NCBI GenBank assembly: GCA_003450735.1
Contig: DMEZ01000039.1
Coordinates: 34,923-47,792 of the forward strand
DNA length: 12,870 nt
Source: Elusimicrobiota bacterium
Lineage (GTDB): Bacteria > Elusimicrobiota > Elusimicrobia > UBA1565
Direction: 5' to 3'
Position numbers and translations under genes: made by a program. Of this stretch, positions 6,546 through 12,870 are shown piece by piece (position 1 is the first letter of the stretch; every line of letters starts with the position of its first letter). The notes under the pieces are model-generated. The model did no database searches. It saw only the letters and a program-made list of their open reading frames with translations, and was not told the DNA's origin.

Positions 6546-7345
6546 CGCTTCTTGGCCGGGGGCTCCGGCGCGTCGAGCGGCTCGTCCGGGACGGAGGGCT
6601 CGGCGGCGGGCTCCTTGGGCTCGGGCTCGGACGCCTTGGCCGGTTCCGCCGGCTCCGCGGGCTCGGACGCCTTGGCCGGAGCGGCCGCGGGCTTGGCGGC
6701 TTTCGCGGCGCCCAGGCCCTGCGTCTGCTTGTTCATCTCCTGGAGGAGCGCGGCGTTCTCCTTCATCCGCGTCTCCAGGGTCTGCAGGTTCTTCTGGAGG
6801 TAGTCCTTCGACATCTGCAGGTTCAGGCGCTCGGCCTCCGCCTCCTGCTTGAAGGTCGTGAACTCGGCTTGCGCCGCGGAGAAGTCCTTCCGGATCTTCT
6901 CGACCTCGGCCATGGCGTCCTGGAGCTTGGACTTGGTGAACTCGTGCGTGCCGCTGAGGTCGGTGAACTTCTTCTGCTCGCCGGAGAGGGTCTGGCGCAG
7001 CTCCTCGATGTCCTTCTGGGTCTTGGAGAGCTGCTCCTCGGTGTCCTTGAGCTTGGAGACGGCGAACTCATGCTTGCCGGCCAGCTCGCTGCTCTTCTCC
7101 TGGGTGGTGGAGAGCTTCTTCTTGAAGTCCTCGAGCTCGGTCTGCAGGTCCTTGATCTTCGACTCGAGCGCGTCCTTCGCGCTCTGCAGGGCCGCCCTCT
7201 CCGTCTGCAGGCTGGTCTTCTCGCCCTCGATCATGGACTTCTCCAAACTCAGCCGGTCGACCGCCTCCTTGTGCGTGGCGGTGGAGACGCAGCCGGCGAA
7301 GCCCAGCAGGGCGAGGGCGCTCAGGAAAGCGTTCGTTCTTCTCAT
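6542..7345 (-). CDS. Coiled-coil lipoprotein with Pro/Ala/Glu-rich tail
   Basis: A 267-residue protein of unknown function. The first 19 residues form a lipoprotein signal ending in GFAGC (Cys19), so it should be lipid-anchored in the envelope. Residues about 25-210 are a nearly continuous heptad-rich coiled coil full of Lys, Glu, Gln and Leu. Two related blocks begin GKHEFAVSKL and GTHEFTKSKL exactly 42 residues (six heptads) apart. The last 55 or so residues are a low-complexity Ala/Pro/Glu/Lys tail, partly duplicated at the DNA level. The ATG (7345) fits the signal peptide but has no Shine-Dalgarno sequence. Its stop overlaps the GH1 gene, which suggests co-transcription although no functional link is apparent. 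It could be a structural spacer or a scaffold between membrane and cell wall; this is speculation. Confidence 0.8.
   Translation of the reverse strand: MRRTNAFLSALALLGFAGCVSTATHKEAVDRLSLEKSMIEGEKTSLQTERAALQSAKDALESKIKDLQTELEDFKKKLSTTQEKSSELAGKHEFAVSKLKDTEEQLSKTQKDIEELRQTLSGEQKKFTDLSGTHEFTKSKLQDAMAEVEKIRKDFSAAQAEFTTFKQEAEAERLNLQMSKDYLQKNLQTLETRMKENAALLQEMNKQTQGLGAAKAAKPAAAPAKASEPAEPAEPAKASEPEPKEPAAEPSVPDEPLDAPEPPAKKR
6623..6643. repeat. 21-bp direct repeat in the lipoprotein tail, copy 1
   Basis: An identical 21-base stretch (begins GGGCTCGGACG, ends TTGGCCGG) recurs at 6659-6679, 36 bases (12 codons) away. On the minus strand both copies encode PAKASEP in the low-complexity tail of the lipoprotein. 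This fits repeat expansion by slippage. Confidence 0.6.
6659..6679. repeat. 21-bp direct repeat in the lipoprotein tail, copy 2
   Basis: Identical to 6623-6643 and in the same reading frame of the lipoprotein gene. The 36-base period preserves the frame, so copy-number change here would alter tail length without breaking the gene. Confidence 0.6.
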
Positions 7346-7378
7346 GGAGGCATGATACAAAAATGTAGGATATCCTCC
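7346..7378. promoter_or_regulatory. Divergent promoter region shared by lipoprotein and uvdE genes
   Basis: Only 33 bases separate the two divergent starts. On the minus strand TATCAT (7357-7352) lies six bases before the lipoprotein ATG. On the plus strand TGATACAAA (7353-7361) reads as an extended -10 for the endonuclease gene. The two -10 elements occupy the same bases, as in a bidirectional promoter. A 10-base palindrome, AGGATATCCT, lies at 7367-7376. No -35 is convincing on either strand. Confidence 0.4.
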
Positions 7379-8248
7379 GTGAGGATCGGCTATCCCTGCA
7401 TCAACCGGAGCATCGGCTGCACGGCCAACTCCAGGTTCCGCCTGGCCTCCTACACCCCCGCGCGCCTGAAGGAGACCCTCGCCCGCAACCTCGCTTGCCT
7501 CGAGCGCATCCTCCATTTCAACGCGGAGAACGACCTGCGCTTCTTCCGCGTCAGCTCCGACCTCGTCCCCTTCGCCTCCCACCCGGTCTGCCGCGTGGAC
7601 TGGGGGCGCCTCTTCCGCCGCGAGTTCGCGCGCCTCGGCCGCTTCATCCGCTCGGAGGGCTTCCGGGTCTCGATGCACCCCGACCAATTCGTCCTGCTCA
7701 ACGCCCTCGAAGAGGGCATCGTCGAGCGCAGCGTCGCCGAGCTCGAGTACCACGCGCGCGTCCTCGAACTCCTGGGGCTCGACCGCACGGCCAAGATCCA
7801 GATCCACGTGGGCGGGGTCTACGGCGAGAGGCCCGCGGCCATGGAGCGCTTCGTGAGGCGCTATGAGGGGCTTCCCAGGTTCGTCCGGCGCCGGCTGGTC
7901 ATCGAGAACGACGACCGCCTCTATCCTCTGGCCGACTGCCTGGAGCTCCACCGCCGCACCGGGGTGCCGGTGCTCTTCGACTCGTTCCACCACGCCCTGC
8001 TCAACCGGGGGGAGAGCCTCAGCGCCGCCCTGCGCTCGGCGGCGGCCACCTGGAAGCCCGCCGACGGGCGAGCGATGATGGACTACTCCAGCCAGGAGAG
8101 GGGCCGCCGGGCGGGCGCGCACGCCGAGAGCCTCTCCCTGGCGGACTTCCGCCGGTTCCTCCAGGCCGCCCGGAGGCACGACCCGGACGTGATGCTGGAG
8201 ATCAAGGACAAGGAGGCGAGCGCGCTGAAGGCCCTGGACCTCTTGTAG
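7379..8248 (+). CDS. uvsE: UV damage endonuclease, UvdE/UvsE family
   Basis: A 289-residue TIM-barrel, metal-dependent endonuclease that nicks DNA 5' of UV photoproducts and starts alternative excision repair. The N-terminus VRIGYPCIN is the family signature. Likely metal ligands are His100 (SMHPDQFVLLN), His143 (QIHVGGVYG), Glu176 (VIENDD), Asp201 and His204 (LFDSFHH), His248 (GAHAES) and Glu274 (LEIKDKE). Where I recall Lys-x-His in characterised members, this protein has Met-Met-Asp (DYSSQE), so it may belong to a variant subgroup. The GTG start has AGGA (7367-7370) eight bases upstream and matches the usual N-terminus. An in-frame ATG at 7352 would add nine residues but has its Shine-Dalgarno sequence only one base away. 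The gene is divergent from the lipoprotein and 22 bases ahead of the response regulator. Confidence 0.88.
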   Translation: MRIGYPCINRSIGCTANSRFRLASYTPARLKETLARNLACLERILHFNAENDLRFFRVSSDLVPFASHPVCRVDWGRLFRREFARLGRFIRSEGFRVSMHPDQFVLLNALEEGIVERSVAELEYHARVLELLGLDRTAKIQIHVGGVYGERPAAMERFVRRYEGLPRFVRRRLVIENDDRLYPLADCLELHRRTGVPVLFDSFHHALLNRGESLSAALRSAAATWKPADGRAMMDYSSQERGRRAGAHAESLSLADFRRFLQAARRHDPDVMLEIKDKEASALKALDLL

Positions 8249-8250
8249 TT

Positions 8251-8259
8251 TGTTACAAT
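8251..8259 (+). promoter_or_regulatory. Extended -10 for the response regulator operon
   Basis: TGTTACAAT is a strong extended -10 (TGn plus TACAAT) that begins just after the uvdE stop in otherwise GC-rich DNA. The ATG follows 11 bases later, so the transcript would have a leader of only about five bases. No clear -35 is visible. Confidence 0.5.
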
Positions 8260-8270
8260 AGACCCTGAAG

Positions 8271-8648
8271 ATGGCCTACAAGGTCCTCATCGTCGACGAC
8301 TCTCCCGTCACCCGCATCATGATCCGCGAGATGCTCGAGACCCTCGGGCACCAGGTCGTGGGCGAGGCGGACTCCGGCCGCGGGGGCATCGACGCCTTCA
8401 GGAGCCTCAAGCCCGACCTGCTGACCCTCGACGTGTCCCTCCCGGACATGGACGGCCTGCAGGTCCTGCGCGAGCTGAGGCTCAAGAACCCCCTGGTGCG
8501 GGTGGTCATGGTCACCGGCAACGACCAGAAGAAGGTCCTCGAGCAGGCCAAGGCGATGAAGGCCGGCTTCGTCGCCAAGCCCTTCTCGGTGCAGGACCTC
8601 GCCAACGCCCTCGCCCTCGCGATGGGCGCCGCCCCGCCCCATCCGTGA
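8271..8648 (+). CDS. CheY-like single-domain response regulator
   Basis: A 125-residue stand-alone receiver with no output domain. Asp9 and Asp10 (LIVDDS) form the acidic pocket, Asp54 (LTLDVSLPDMDG) is the phosphoacceptor, Thr82 (MVTGND) and Lys103 (FVAKPF) complete the active site. It should be phosphorylated by a histidine kinase encoded elsewhere and act by binding a partner protein. The end overlaps the next start (GTGA), so it is co-translated with the CheC/CheX-like gene, whose family dephosphorylates CheY. No motility gene is visible, so the output may be chemotaxis or something else. Confidence 0.9.
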   Translation: MAYKVLIVDDSPVTRIMIREMLETLGHQVVGEADSGRGGIDAFRSLKPDLLTLDVSLPDMDGLQVLRELRLKNPLVRVVMVTGNDQKKVLEQAKAMKAGFVAKPFSVQDLANALALAMGAAPPHP

Positions 8649-9268
8649 TCGGCCCCGGGCTCTCCCTCGAACAGAAGGCCTTCGTCGCCCAGCTCATCGA
8701 GGCGGGAGCGGCCAACAGCGCTCAGCGCCTGAGCCATTACACGAAGGTTTCCTGGTCCGTCGCCTCCTCCAGCATCGAGCTCATGACCATCGCCGGGGCT
8801 CTCGACGCCCTCCCGGTCGACGCCTCCACGTTCCTGGGCGTGCACATGCGCTCGCGCCCTCCCCAGTCCCCCCTGACGATGGAGAGCCTCATCCTCTTCC
8901 CCAGCACCGCCACCCAGTCCCTGCTGGAGGCCGCGGCCCGGGCGATCAGCCCCAGGACGGCCGCCCTTCCGAACTGGGTCGATGCGATGGCGGGCGAGAT
9001 CGCGAACGTGATCGGGCAGGCCCTGGTGAAGGCGATGGCCGACCGCTTCGGCAGTTCCATCATCCTGTCGGTCCCCTTCGTGAGCTCCGGCCCCAAGCCC
9101 CTGCTCCTCGCCAAGGTCCTCGACCGGGTCGGCTCCAAGCGCGAGACCATCGTCTTCGGCCAGGTCGAGCTGGCCGCGCAGGGCCACCCCGCCTCGTGCA
9201 CGATGATGATCGTCTTCGAGCTGAACCAGCTGCGCCGCTTCCAGGTCCCGCCTCAGCATCCTATCTAG
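8645..9268 (+). CDS. CheC/CheX-family phosphatase-like protein
   Basis: A 207-residue cytoplasmic protein that follows the CheC fold pattern. The C-terminal half has GEIANVIGQAL with Glu118 and Asn121, followed after exactly 22 residues by Pro144 (LSVP); this is the E-x2-N-x22-P active-site signature of CheC and CheX. The equivalent N-terminal site (QLIEAGAANSAQRLS) has Gln and Glu in place of Glu and Asn, so only one site looks active, as in CheX. The likely role is to hydrolyse the phosphoaspartate of the receiver just upstream. The GTG start overlaps that gene's stop. It ends nine bases from a convergent gene with no terminator between. I recognise the family by motif, not by close overall similarity. 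Confidence 0.72.
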   Translation: MIGPGLSLEQKAFVAQLIEAGAANSAQRLSHYTKVSWSVASSSIELMTIAGALDALPVDASTFLGVHMRSRPPQSPLTMESLILFPSTATQSLLEAAARAISPRTAALPNWVDAMAGEIANVIGQALVKAMADRFGSSIILSVPFVSSGPKPLLLAKVLDRVGSKRETIVFGQVELAAQGHPASCTMMIVFELNQLRRFQVPPQHPI

Positions 9269-9277
9269 GGGATCTTG

Positions 9278-11389
9278 TCAGTCTTTCAGCGGTGAGGGCT
9301 CCGCGAAGCGGGAGCGGACCTGCCCGACCTCCCGCAGCAAAGGGTCCTGCTCGTCCTTGTTGAGCGTCCAGCGCCGCGCCGGCCCCCCCTTGCCCTTCCC
9401 CGCCAGCTGGAAGGCGAACTCTCCGGAGAGGTCGAGAGGGTCGGCGAGCTGGACGAAGGTCTTGAAGAGCGAGGTCAGCCCCCCTTTCACCGGGTCGGAG
9501 AGCATCTCGTGGATGCGCAGGGCTCGCTGGTCGGGGCTGCGCGCTTTCCGCGCCTTCGCGAGGTCCGAGACCAGCTCCGCCGCCGACTTGCAGACGCGGC
9601 GGATCTGCCAGAGGTCGAAGAGCCCGGCGCGGACGTCGGGGTCGAGGAGCAGGCGCTTCATGCTGAAGTCGATGCGCCCGTCCCGCTTCACCTTCCCGTG
9701 TTCGAGCGCCAACGCCATGCGCTCCTGCTGCCCTTCGGGCAGGGTGCGCAGGTAGGATCGGACGACCGTCTTCGCGTCGGCGTGCAGGATGTCGTTCAAG
9801 GCCTCCTTGCCGAAGGAGAGGGTGAGGGACAGGGCTCCCATCCGGTAGAGCTTGCGGTCTTCGGACTTGAGCTTGGGCGGCGGGGAAAGGAGCTGGTCCA
9901 TCGGCAGGCCGGCCCGCTCGTTGGTGCCCTCGCCCCGCGTCCCGGCGAGGCTCATCATCCCGTCCACGTCCTCGGCCATGCGGCGGGCGCGCTTGCCGCT
10001 GCCGCGCTGGAAGCCTTCCTGCTGCGAGAACACCAGCAGGGGCTCTTCGGTCTTTTCGTTCCCCTCCTTGTGCGTGAGGACCTGCGCCGTCTGCTGGCGC
10101 GTGCGCTTGAAGAGCTGGCCGACGAAGGGCAGGTCGAGCAGGGCCGTGCTTTTGCGCCGCTCGGTCTGCAGGATCCCGTAGCGGCCCTTATTCCCGTCGT
10201 AGAGCTTCACGAGGTCATGCGAGTCGGCCTTCACCCGGTCGTGCTCGAGGAGGACCGGCAGCTTCAAGCGCAGGGAGCGGCGGTTCTCGTCGTAGCGGTC
10301 CGAGCCGGAGAAGCTCGAGTTTTCTCCCAGCTTCCCGGCGTGCTCCTTGTCGAGCTCCCGCGCGAGGTCCGGGTCGGCGTCGGGGTCCAGCCAGCGCGGA
10401 CGCCCGACCCTCAGCAGGGCGTCGAGGTCGCCCCGGATGGTCTGGGCCAGCGCGTCCATCTGCTCCGAGCTTCGCGGGTCGAGCAGGTACTCGACCATGG
10501 CCCGCTCGCCCCGGCGCCCTTGGGAGGAGAGCGAGAAGCGCGCGTCCAGCCAGCGGTTGAGCATGCCCGCGGCGGCTCCGCCGAGCGCCTTGGCCAGGAG
10601 GCCTTCTCCCAGGGGCAGGCCGAGGGCGGAGAAGGGGACGAGCGAGACGGCGCCTCCGGCGGTGCGGATGGCGGCGTGGTCGAAGTGGAGCCGGAAGCGC
10701 AGGCGGTCCTCGCTCAGGCGGTTGAGGGAGGCGCGGGTGCGGTTCTCGCCGGCCGCGATGAGGGTGATGTTGAAGGAGACCGGCACGGCGGGGCCGACGC
10801 TGACCGACGGGGAGACGTTCAGGCCGAGCTGGAGCGAGAGCGGCAGCTTCCAGACCTCGCCCACCGCCATCTCCGAGATGCGCTCGCCGTTCAGCGGCAG
10901 GAGGGCCTTGATGGGCGTCTTCACCAGCTGCTCGCAGACCTTTCCCTTGGGCAGGGGGCGGACCACCACCGAGCTGCCCTCGAAGCGGGCGATGACCTGG
11001 ACCGGGAGCTTCGCTCCCTGCAAGCCGTCCAAGGCCGACTCGAAGGAGCCCACGCCGACGCTCAGGGTCTCCTGGTCGATGATCGCGAGGCGGCCGTCGG
11101 GCATGGGCGCCAGGTTCCGCTTGAAGCGGCCGCCGATGTCGAAGACCCCGCCGAAGCGATGGCTGGCCCCGGGCGGCAGCTGGACGCGCTTGCAGATCTG
11201 GTTGAAGACCTTCTCGTTGAGCTTGTCCCAGAAGCGGTTCTGCTCGGGGGCGGAGGGGCTGTCGTCGGAGATGACCGGGCCGGGGTCCTCGGCCGTCCAG
11301 TCGCTCTCGGTCTCCTGGGCGGATAGGGGGCAGAGCAGGAGCGCGAGGCACCCGAGGGCGAGGAGGGCCGGCGACGGCTTCGAAGTCAA
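9278..11389 (-). CDS. Secreted protein of unknown function, 703 residues
   Basis: I do not recognise this protein. It begins with a typical signal peptide (TSKPSPALLALGCLALLLCPLSAQ, cleavage likely after SAQ), so it is exported, and it has no later transmembrane segment. Residues about 50-240 alternate in a beta-like pattern (SVSVGPAVPVSFNITLIAAG). A Gly/Ala/Leu-rich patch (GEGLLAKALGGAAAGMLNRWL) follows near 270-290. The C-terminal part is richer in charged helices. It has few cysteines and no known catalytic motif. The TTG at 11389 is chosen because GGAGG (11399-11395) lies five bases upstream; the longer frame from 11401 would start inside that Shine-Dalgarno sequence. It has its own promoter and converges with the CheC-like gene. 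It could be a periplasmic or outer-membrane protein restricted to its lineage. Confidence 0.8.
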   Translation of the reverse strand: MTSKPSPALLALGCLALLLCPLSAQETESDWTAEDPGPVISDDSPSAPEQNRFWDKLNEKVFNQICKRVQLPPGASHRFGGVFDIGGRFKRNLAPMPDGRLAIIDQETLSVGVGSFESALDGLQGAKLPVQVIARFEGSSVVVRPLPKGKVCEQLVKTPIKALLPLNGERISEMAVGEVWKLPLSLQLGLNVSPSVSVGPAVPVSFNITLIAAGENRTRASLNRLSEDRLRFRLHFDHAAIRTAGGAVSLVPFSALGLPLGEGLLAKALGGAAAGMLNRWLDARFSLSSQGRRGERAMVEYLLDPRSSEQMDALAQTIRGDLDALLRVGRPRWLDPDADPDLARELDKEHAGKLGENSSFSGSDRYDENRRSLRLKLPVLLEHDRVKADSHDLVKLYDGNKGRYGILQTERRKSTALLDLPFVGQLFKRTRQQTAQVLTHKEGNEKTEEPLLVFSQQEGFQRGSGKRARRMAEDVDGMMSLAGTRGEGTNERAGLPMDQLLSPPPKLKSEDRKLYRMGALSLTLSFGKEALNDILHADAKTVVRSYLRTLPEGQQERMALALEHGKVKRDGRIDFSMKRLLLDPDVRAGLFDLWQIRRVCKSAAELVSDLAKARKARSPDQRALRIHEMLSDPVKGGLTSLFKTFVQLADPLDLSGEFAFQLAGKGKGGPARRWTLNKDEQDPLLREVGQVRSRFAEPSPLKD

Positions 11390-11415
11390 AGCCACCTCCA
11401 AGGGACGGCTTAACT

Positions 11416-11444
11416 AGTGTAGAGGACGAATCCCCTATAGTCAA
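11416..11444 (-). promoter_or_regulatory. Near-consensus sigma-70 promoter for the secreted protein
   Basis: On the minus strand TTGACT (11444-11439) and TACACT (11421-11416) are separated by exactly 17 bases. Transcription should start near 11409, giving a leader of about 20 bases that contains the GGAGG ribosome binding site. The -35 begins just after the ppk2 stop, so the gene has its own promoter instead of depending on read-through. Confidence 0.7.
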
Positions 11445-11452
11445 GCCCGGGG

Positions 11453-12580
11453 TCAGTCTGGGATCTTGATCTTTTTGGGGTCGAAGTCCGGCTGGGGGTA
11501 GCGGAGGGCCATCTTCTCGAGCGTCTCGCGCAGGATGCGCCCGACCAGGTAGTTGCGGTACCACTTCTTGTCGGCGGGGATGATGTGCCAGGGCGCCCAC
11601 GGCGTGCTGGTGCGCTCGAGGACCTTCTCGTAGGCGGCCTGGAGCTCGTCCCAGTGCTCCCGGGACTTGAGGTCCTCGGGGCTGAACTTCCAGCGCTTGT
11701 CGGGGTCGTCCAAGCGCTCCTGCAGGCGCTCCTTCTGCTCGTCCTTGGAGATGTGCAGGAAGAACTTGAGGACGACCACGCCCCGCTCGCTCAGCTTCTT
11801 CTCGAAGGCGTTGATGCTCCCGTAGCGCTTCTCGATCTCTTCGACAGGGAGCGTCTCGTAGACGGTCGGCACCAGGATGTCCTCGTAGTGGGAGCGGTTG
11901 AACACGCCGATCTTCCCCTTGCCGGGCAGGGCCTTGCGGATGCGCCAGAGGAAGCCGTGCTTGGCCTCCTCGGGCGTGGGCTTCTTGAAGCTGTGCACCT
12001 CGACCCCCTGCGGGGTCATGGCCGAGAACACGTGGCGGATGGTGCCGTCCTTGCCGCTCGTGTCCATCCCCTGCAGGATGATGAGCACCGAGCGCTTCCC
12101 GTCCGCGTAGAGCCTCTGCTGGAGCTCGTCGAGCTTCTCGGCGTCCTTGGCCGTGCGCCGGAGGCCCTCCGTCTTGGCGAGGCCGCCGGTGTCTGCGGTG
12201 CCGGTCTCCGAGAGGTCGACGGCGGCTCCCCCCCTCTTGGGGGCGCTCAGGTCGAAGGCGGCGCTGAGCGAGGCGTCGGGGCTTCGGCCGGCCTGGGCGT
12301 CCTTCGCGACGGCCTCCGCGGCGTCCGAAAGAGCGGCCATAACCGGCAGGGGCTCCGCCTTGGGGGCGGCGACGGCTTGGACCTGCGGAAGCGGCATCGC
12401 CGCCGTCGGCAGGACGAGGGTCGGCTTGAGGGAAAAATCCAGCCTGGGCGCCGGCGCGAGCGCTCCAGGGACGACGAGCGGGACAACCGGCACGCCGATG
12501 GAAGGCAGGACGGCCGGCGCCCGCAGGGTCTGGGCGCCCGCAGGGCCTGCCATGAAGAAGATCAGGAACAGAGCTCGCAT
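11453..12580 (-). CDS. ppk2: Polyphosphate kinase 2 with N-terminal signal peptide
   Basis: A 375-residue protein whose residues about 132-375 are a complete PPK2 domain. Walker A is GMDTSGKDG (171-179), Walker B region is VFNRSHYEDI (226-235), and PWAPWHIIPADKKWYRN (327-343) is the family's C-terminal motif. PPK2 transfers phosphate between polyphosphate and nucleoside phosphates; the direction and nucleotide preference cannot be read here. The unusual part is the front: MRALFLIFFMAGPAGAQ looks like a short signal peptide, followed by about 110 Ala/Pro/Val-rich residues. Most PPK2 proteins are cytoplasmic and lack both. The kinase domain itself has no obvious defect. The ATG fits the signal peptide, though no strong Shine-Dalgarno sequence precedes it. 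A later start would give an ordinary cytoplasmic enzyme but no good candidate is evident. Confidence 0.92.
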   Translation of the reverse strand: MRALFLIFFMAGPAGAQTLRAPAVLPSIGVPVVPLVVPGALAPAPRLDFSLKPTLVLPTAAMPLPQVQAVAAPKAEPLPVMAALSDAAEAVAKDAQAGRSPDASLSAAFDLSAPKRGGAAVDLSETGTADTGGLAKTEGLRRTAKDAEKLDELQQRLYADGKRSVLIILQGMDTSGKDGTIRHVFSAMTPQGVEVHSFKKPTPEEAKHGFLWRIRKALPGKGKIGVFNRSHYEDILVPTVYETLPVEEIEKRYGSINAFEKKLSERGVVVLKFFLHISKDEQKERLQERLDDPDKRWKFSPEDLKSREHWDELQAAYEKVLERTSTPWAPWHIIPADKKWYRNYLVGRILRETLEKMALRYPQPDFDPKKIKIPD

Positions 12581-12670
12581 CCTGGCAGAGGATAACCGCT
12601 CCGAGGCCGTGGGGCATGGGTCGAGCGGTTCCCGCTCATCGGGTATTGGGCCTACCCCGGATTGGGACCA

Positions 12671-12705
12671 AAGAGAAGCCCCCGCCTTCCGGCGGGGGCT
12701 CTCTT
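12671..12705 (-). terminator. Rho-independent terminator after ahcY
   Basis: AGCCCCCGCC (12677-12686) and GGCGGGGGCT (12691-12700) form a 10-bp stem with a four-base loop, extended by AAGAG/CTCTT after a single bulged A. On the minus strand it lies 15 bases beyond the ahcY stop and is followed by TTCTCTTT, a modest T tract. It separates ahcY from ppk2. Confidence 0.75.
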
Positions 12706-12720
12706 GTCTCGGACGCCGGC

Positions 12721-12870
12721 TCAGTACCGGTAGTTGTCGGCCTTGAAGGGCCCCTCGACCGGGATGCCGAGGTAGGCGGCCTGCTTCTCGGTGAGCTTCG
12801 AGAGCTTCGCTCCGAGCTTGCCCAGGTGCAGCCGGGCCACCTTCTCATCGAGGTGCTTGGGCAGGACGTA
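12721..12870 (-). CDS. ahcY: Adenosylhomocysteinase, C-terminal fragment
   Basis: The last 49 residues of S-adenosylhomocysteine hydrolase, cut by the right edge of the window. The end YLGIPVEGPFKADNYRY is the highly conserved C-terminus of the family, whose Lys and Tyr residues reach into the NAD site of the neighbouring subunit in the tetramer. YVLPKHLDEKVARLHLGKLG is the conserved segment before it. The enzyme splits S-adenosylhomocysteine to adenosine and homocysteine in the methyl cycle. It is followed by its own terminator. Confidence 0.95.
   Translation of the reverse strand, partial: YVLPKHLDEKVARLHLGKLGAKLSKLTEKQAAYLGIPVEGPFKADNYRY

Noticed and set aside
2626..6803. Very long overlapping frames of 790 codons (2626-4998, minus) and 1128 codons (3417-6803, plus).
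   Set aside because: Arg/Ala/Gly/Pro-rich shadows of the ptsG-like and GH1 genes caused by GC-biased codons; no motif or plausible start.
7352..7378. An ATG start for the UV endonuclease at 7352.
   Set aside because: The Shine-Dalgarno sequence would be only one base away, and family members normally begin at the RIGYPCIN motif, which matches the GTG at 7379.
9509..12617. Long frames opposite or offset from the secreted protein and ppk2 (9509-11326 plus, 10215-12617 minus, 11585-12595 plus).
   Set aside because: Shadow frames without domain content; the minus-strand genes in the chosen frames have signal peptides, a promoter and, for ppk2, all family motifs.

Overview
The window is a GC-rich (about 70% by eye), gene-dense bacterial chromosome segment. 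The exception is a clearly AT-richer stretch at about 92-720. Signal peptides, a lipoprotein with a good lipobox, PTS genes and Ala/Pro-rich linkers after signal peptides suggest a diderm bacterium. The linker style reminds me of high-GC Elusimicrobiota, but no phylogenetic marker is present, so this is a low-confidence guess.

Layout, left to right. (1) The tail of an unidentified + strand gene ends at 91. (2) About 680 bp follow with no confident gene: an AT-richer island holding one weak ORF (166-480) and a perfect 13-bp inverted repeat (664-691) that overlaps a candidate promoter. (3) A + strand operon of two overlapping genes encodes a complete glucose-type phosphotransferase system in two polypeptides. 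The first is a fused EIIA-Glc/HPr/Enzyme I protein (773-3301). The second is a PtsG-like IICB permease carrying a second, divergent IIB domain (3298-5058). (4) Convergent to it on the minus strand are a GH1 glycosidase with the Ser/Lys/Tyr signature of 6-phospho-beta-glycosidases (5139-6545) and, overlapping its start, a coiled-coil lipoprotein (6542-7345). (5) Divergent from the lipoprotein, across only 33 bp, is a UvdE-type UV damage endonuclease (7379-8248). It is followed by a CheY-like receiver (8271-8648) overlapping a CheC/CheX-like phosphatase (8645-9268). (6) On the minus strand come a 703-residue secreted protein of unknown function with a near-consensus promoter (9278-11389), a polyphosphate kinase 2 with a signal peptide and long N-terminal linker (11453-12580), a rho-independent terminator, and the C-terminus of adenosylhomocysteinase (12721-12870).

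How the genes work together. Phosphate should flow from PEP through EI, HPr and EIIA on one chain, then to IIB and sugar on PtsG, giving glucose 6-phosphate. The neighbouring GH1 enzyme, if the signature is read correctly, would cleave 6-phosphorylated beta-glycosides, which are products of PTS transport. The receiver and phosphatase form a self-contained signalling pair with no kinase or motility genes in view. The rest looks like unrelated housekeeping and envelope genes.

I did not find a convincing new defence or mobile system. The points most worth a second look are the exported PPK2, the double-IIB PtsG, the unknown secreted protein, the palindromic control region and AT-rich island before the PTS operon, and the missing normal start codon of the GH1 gene.
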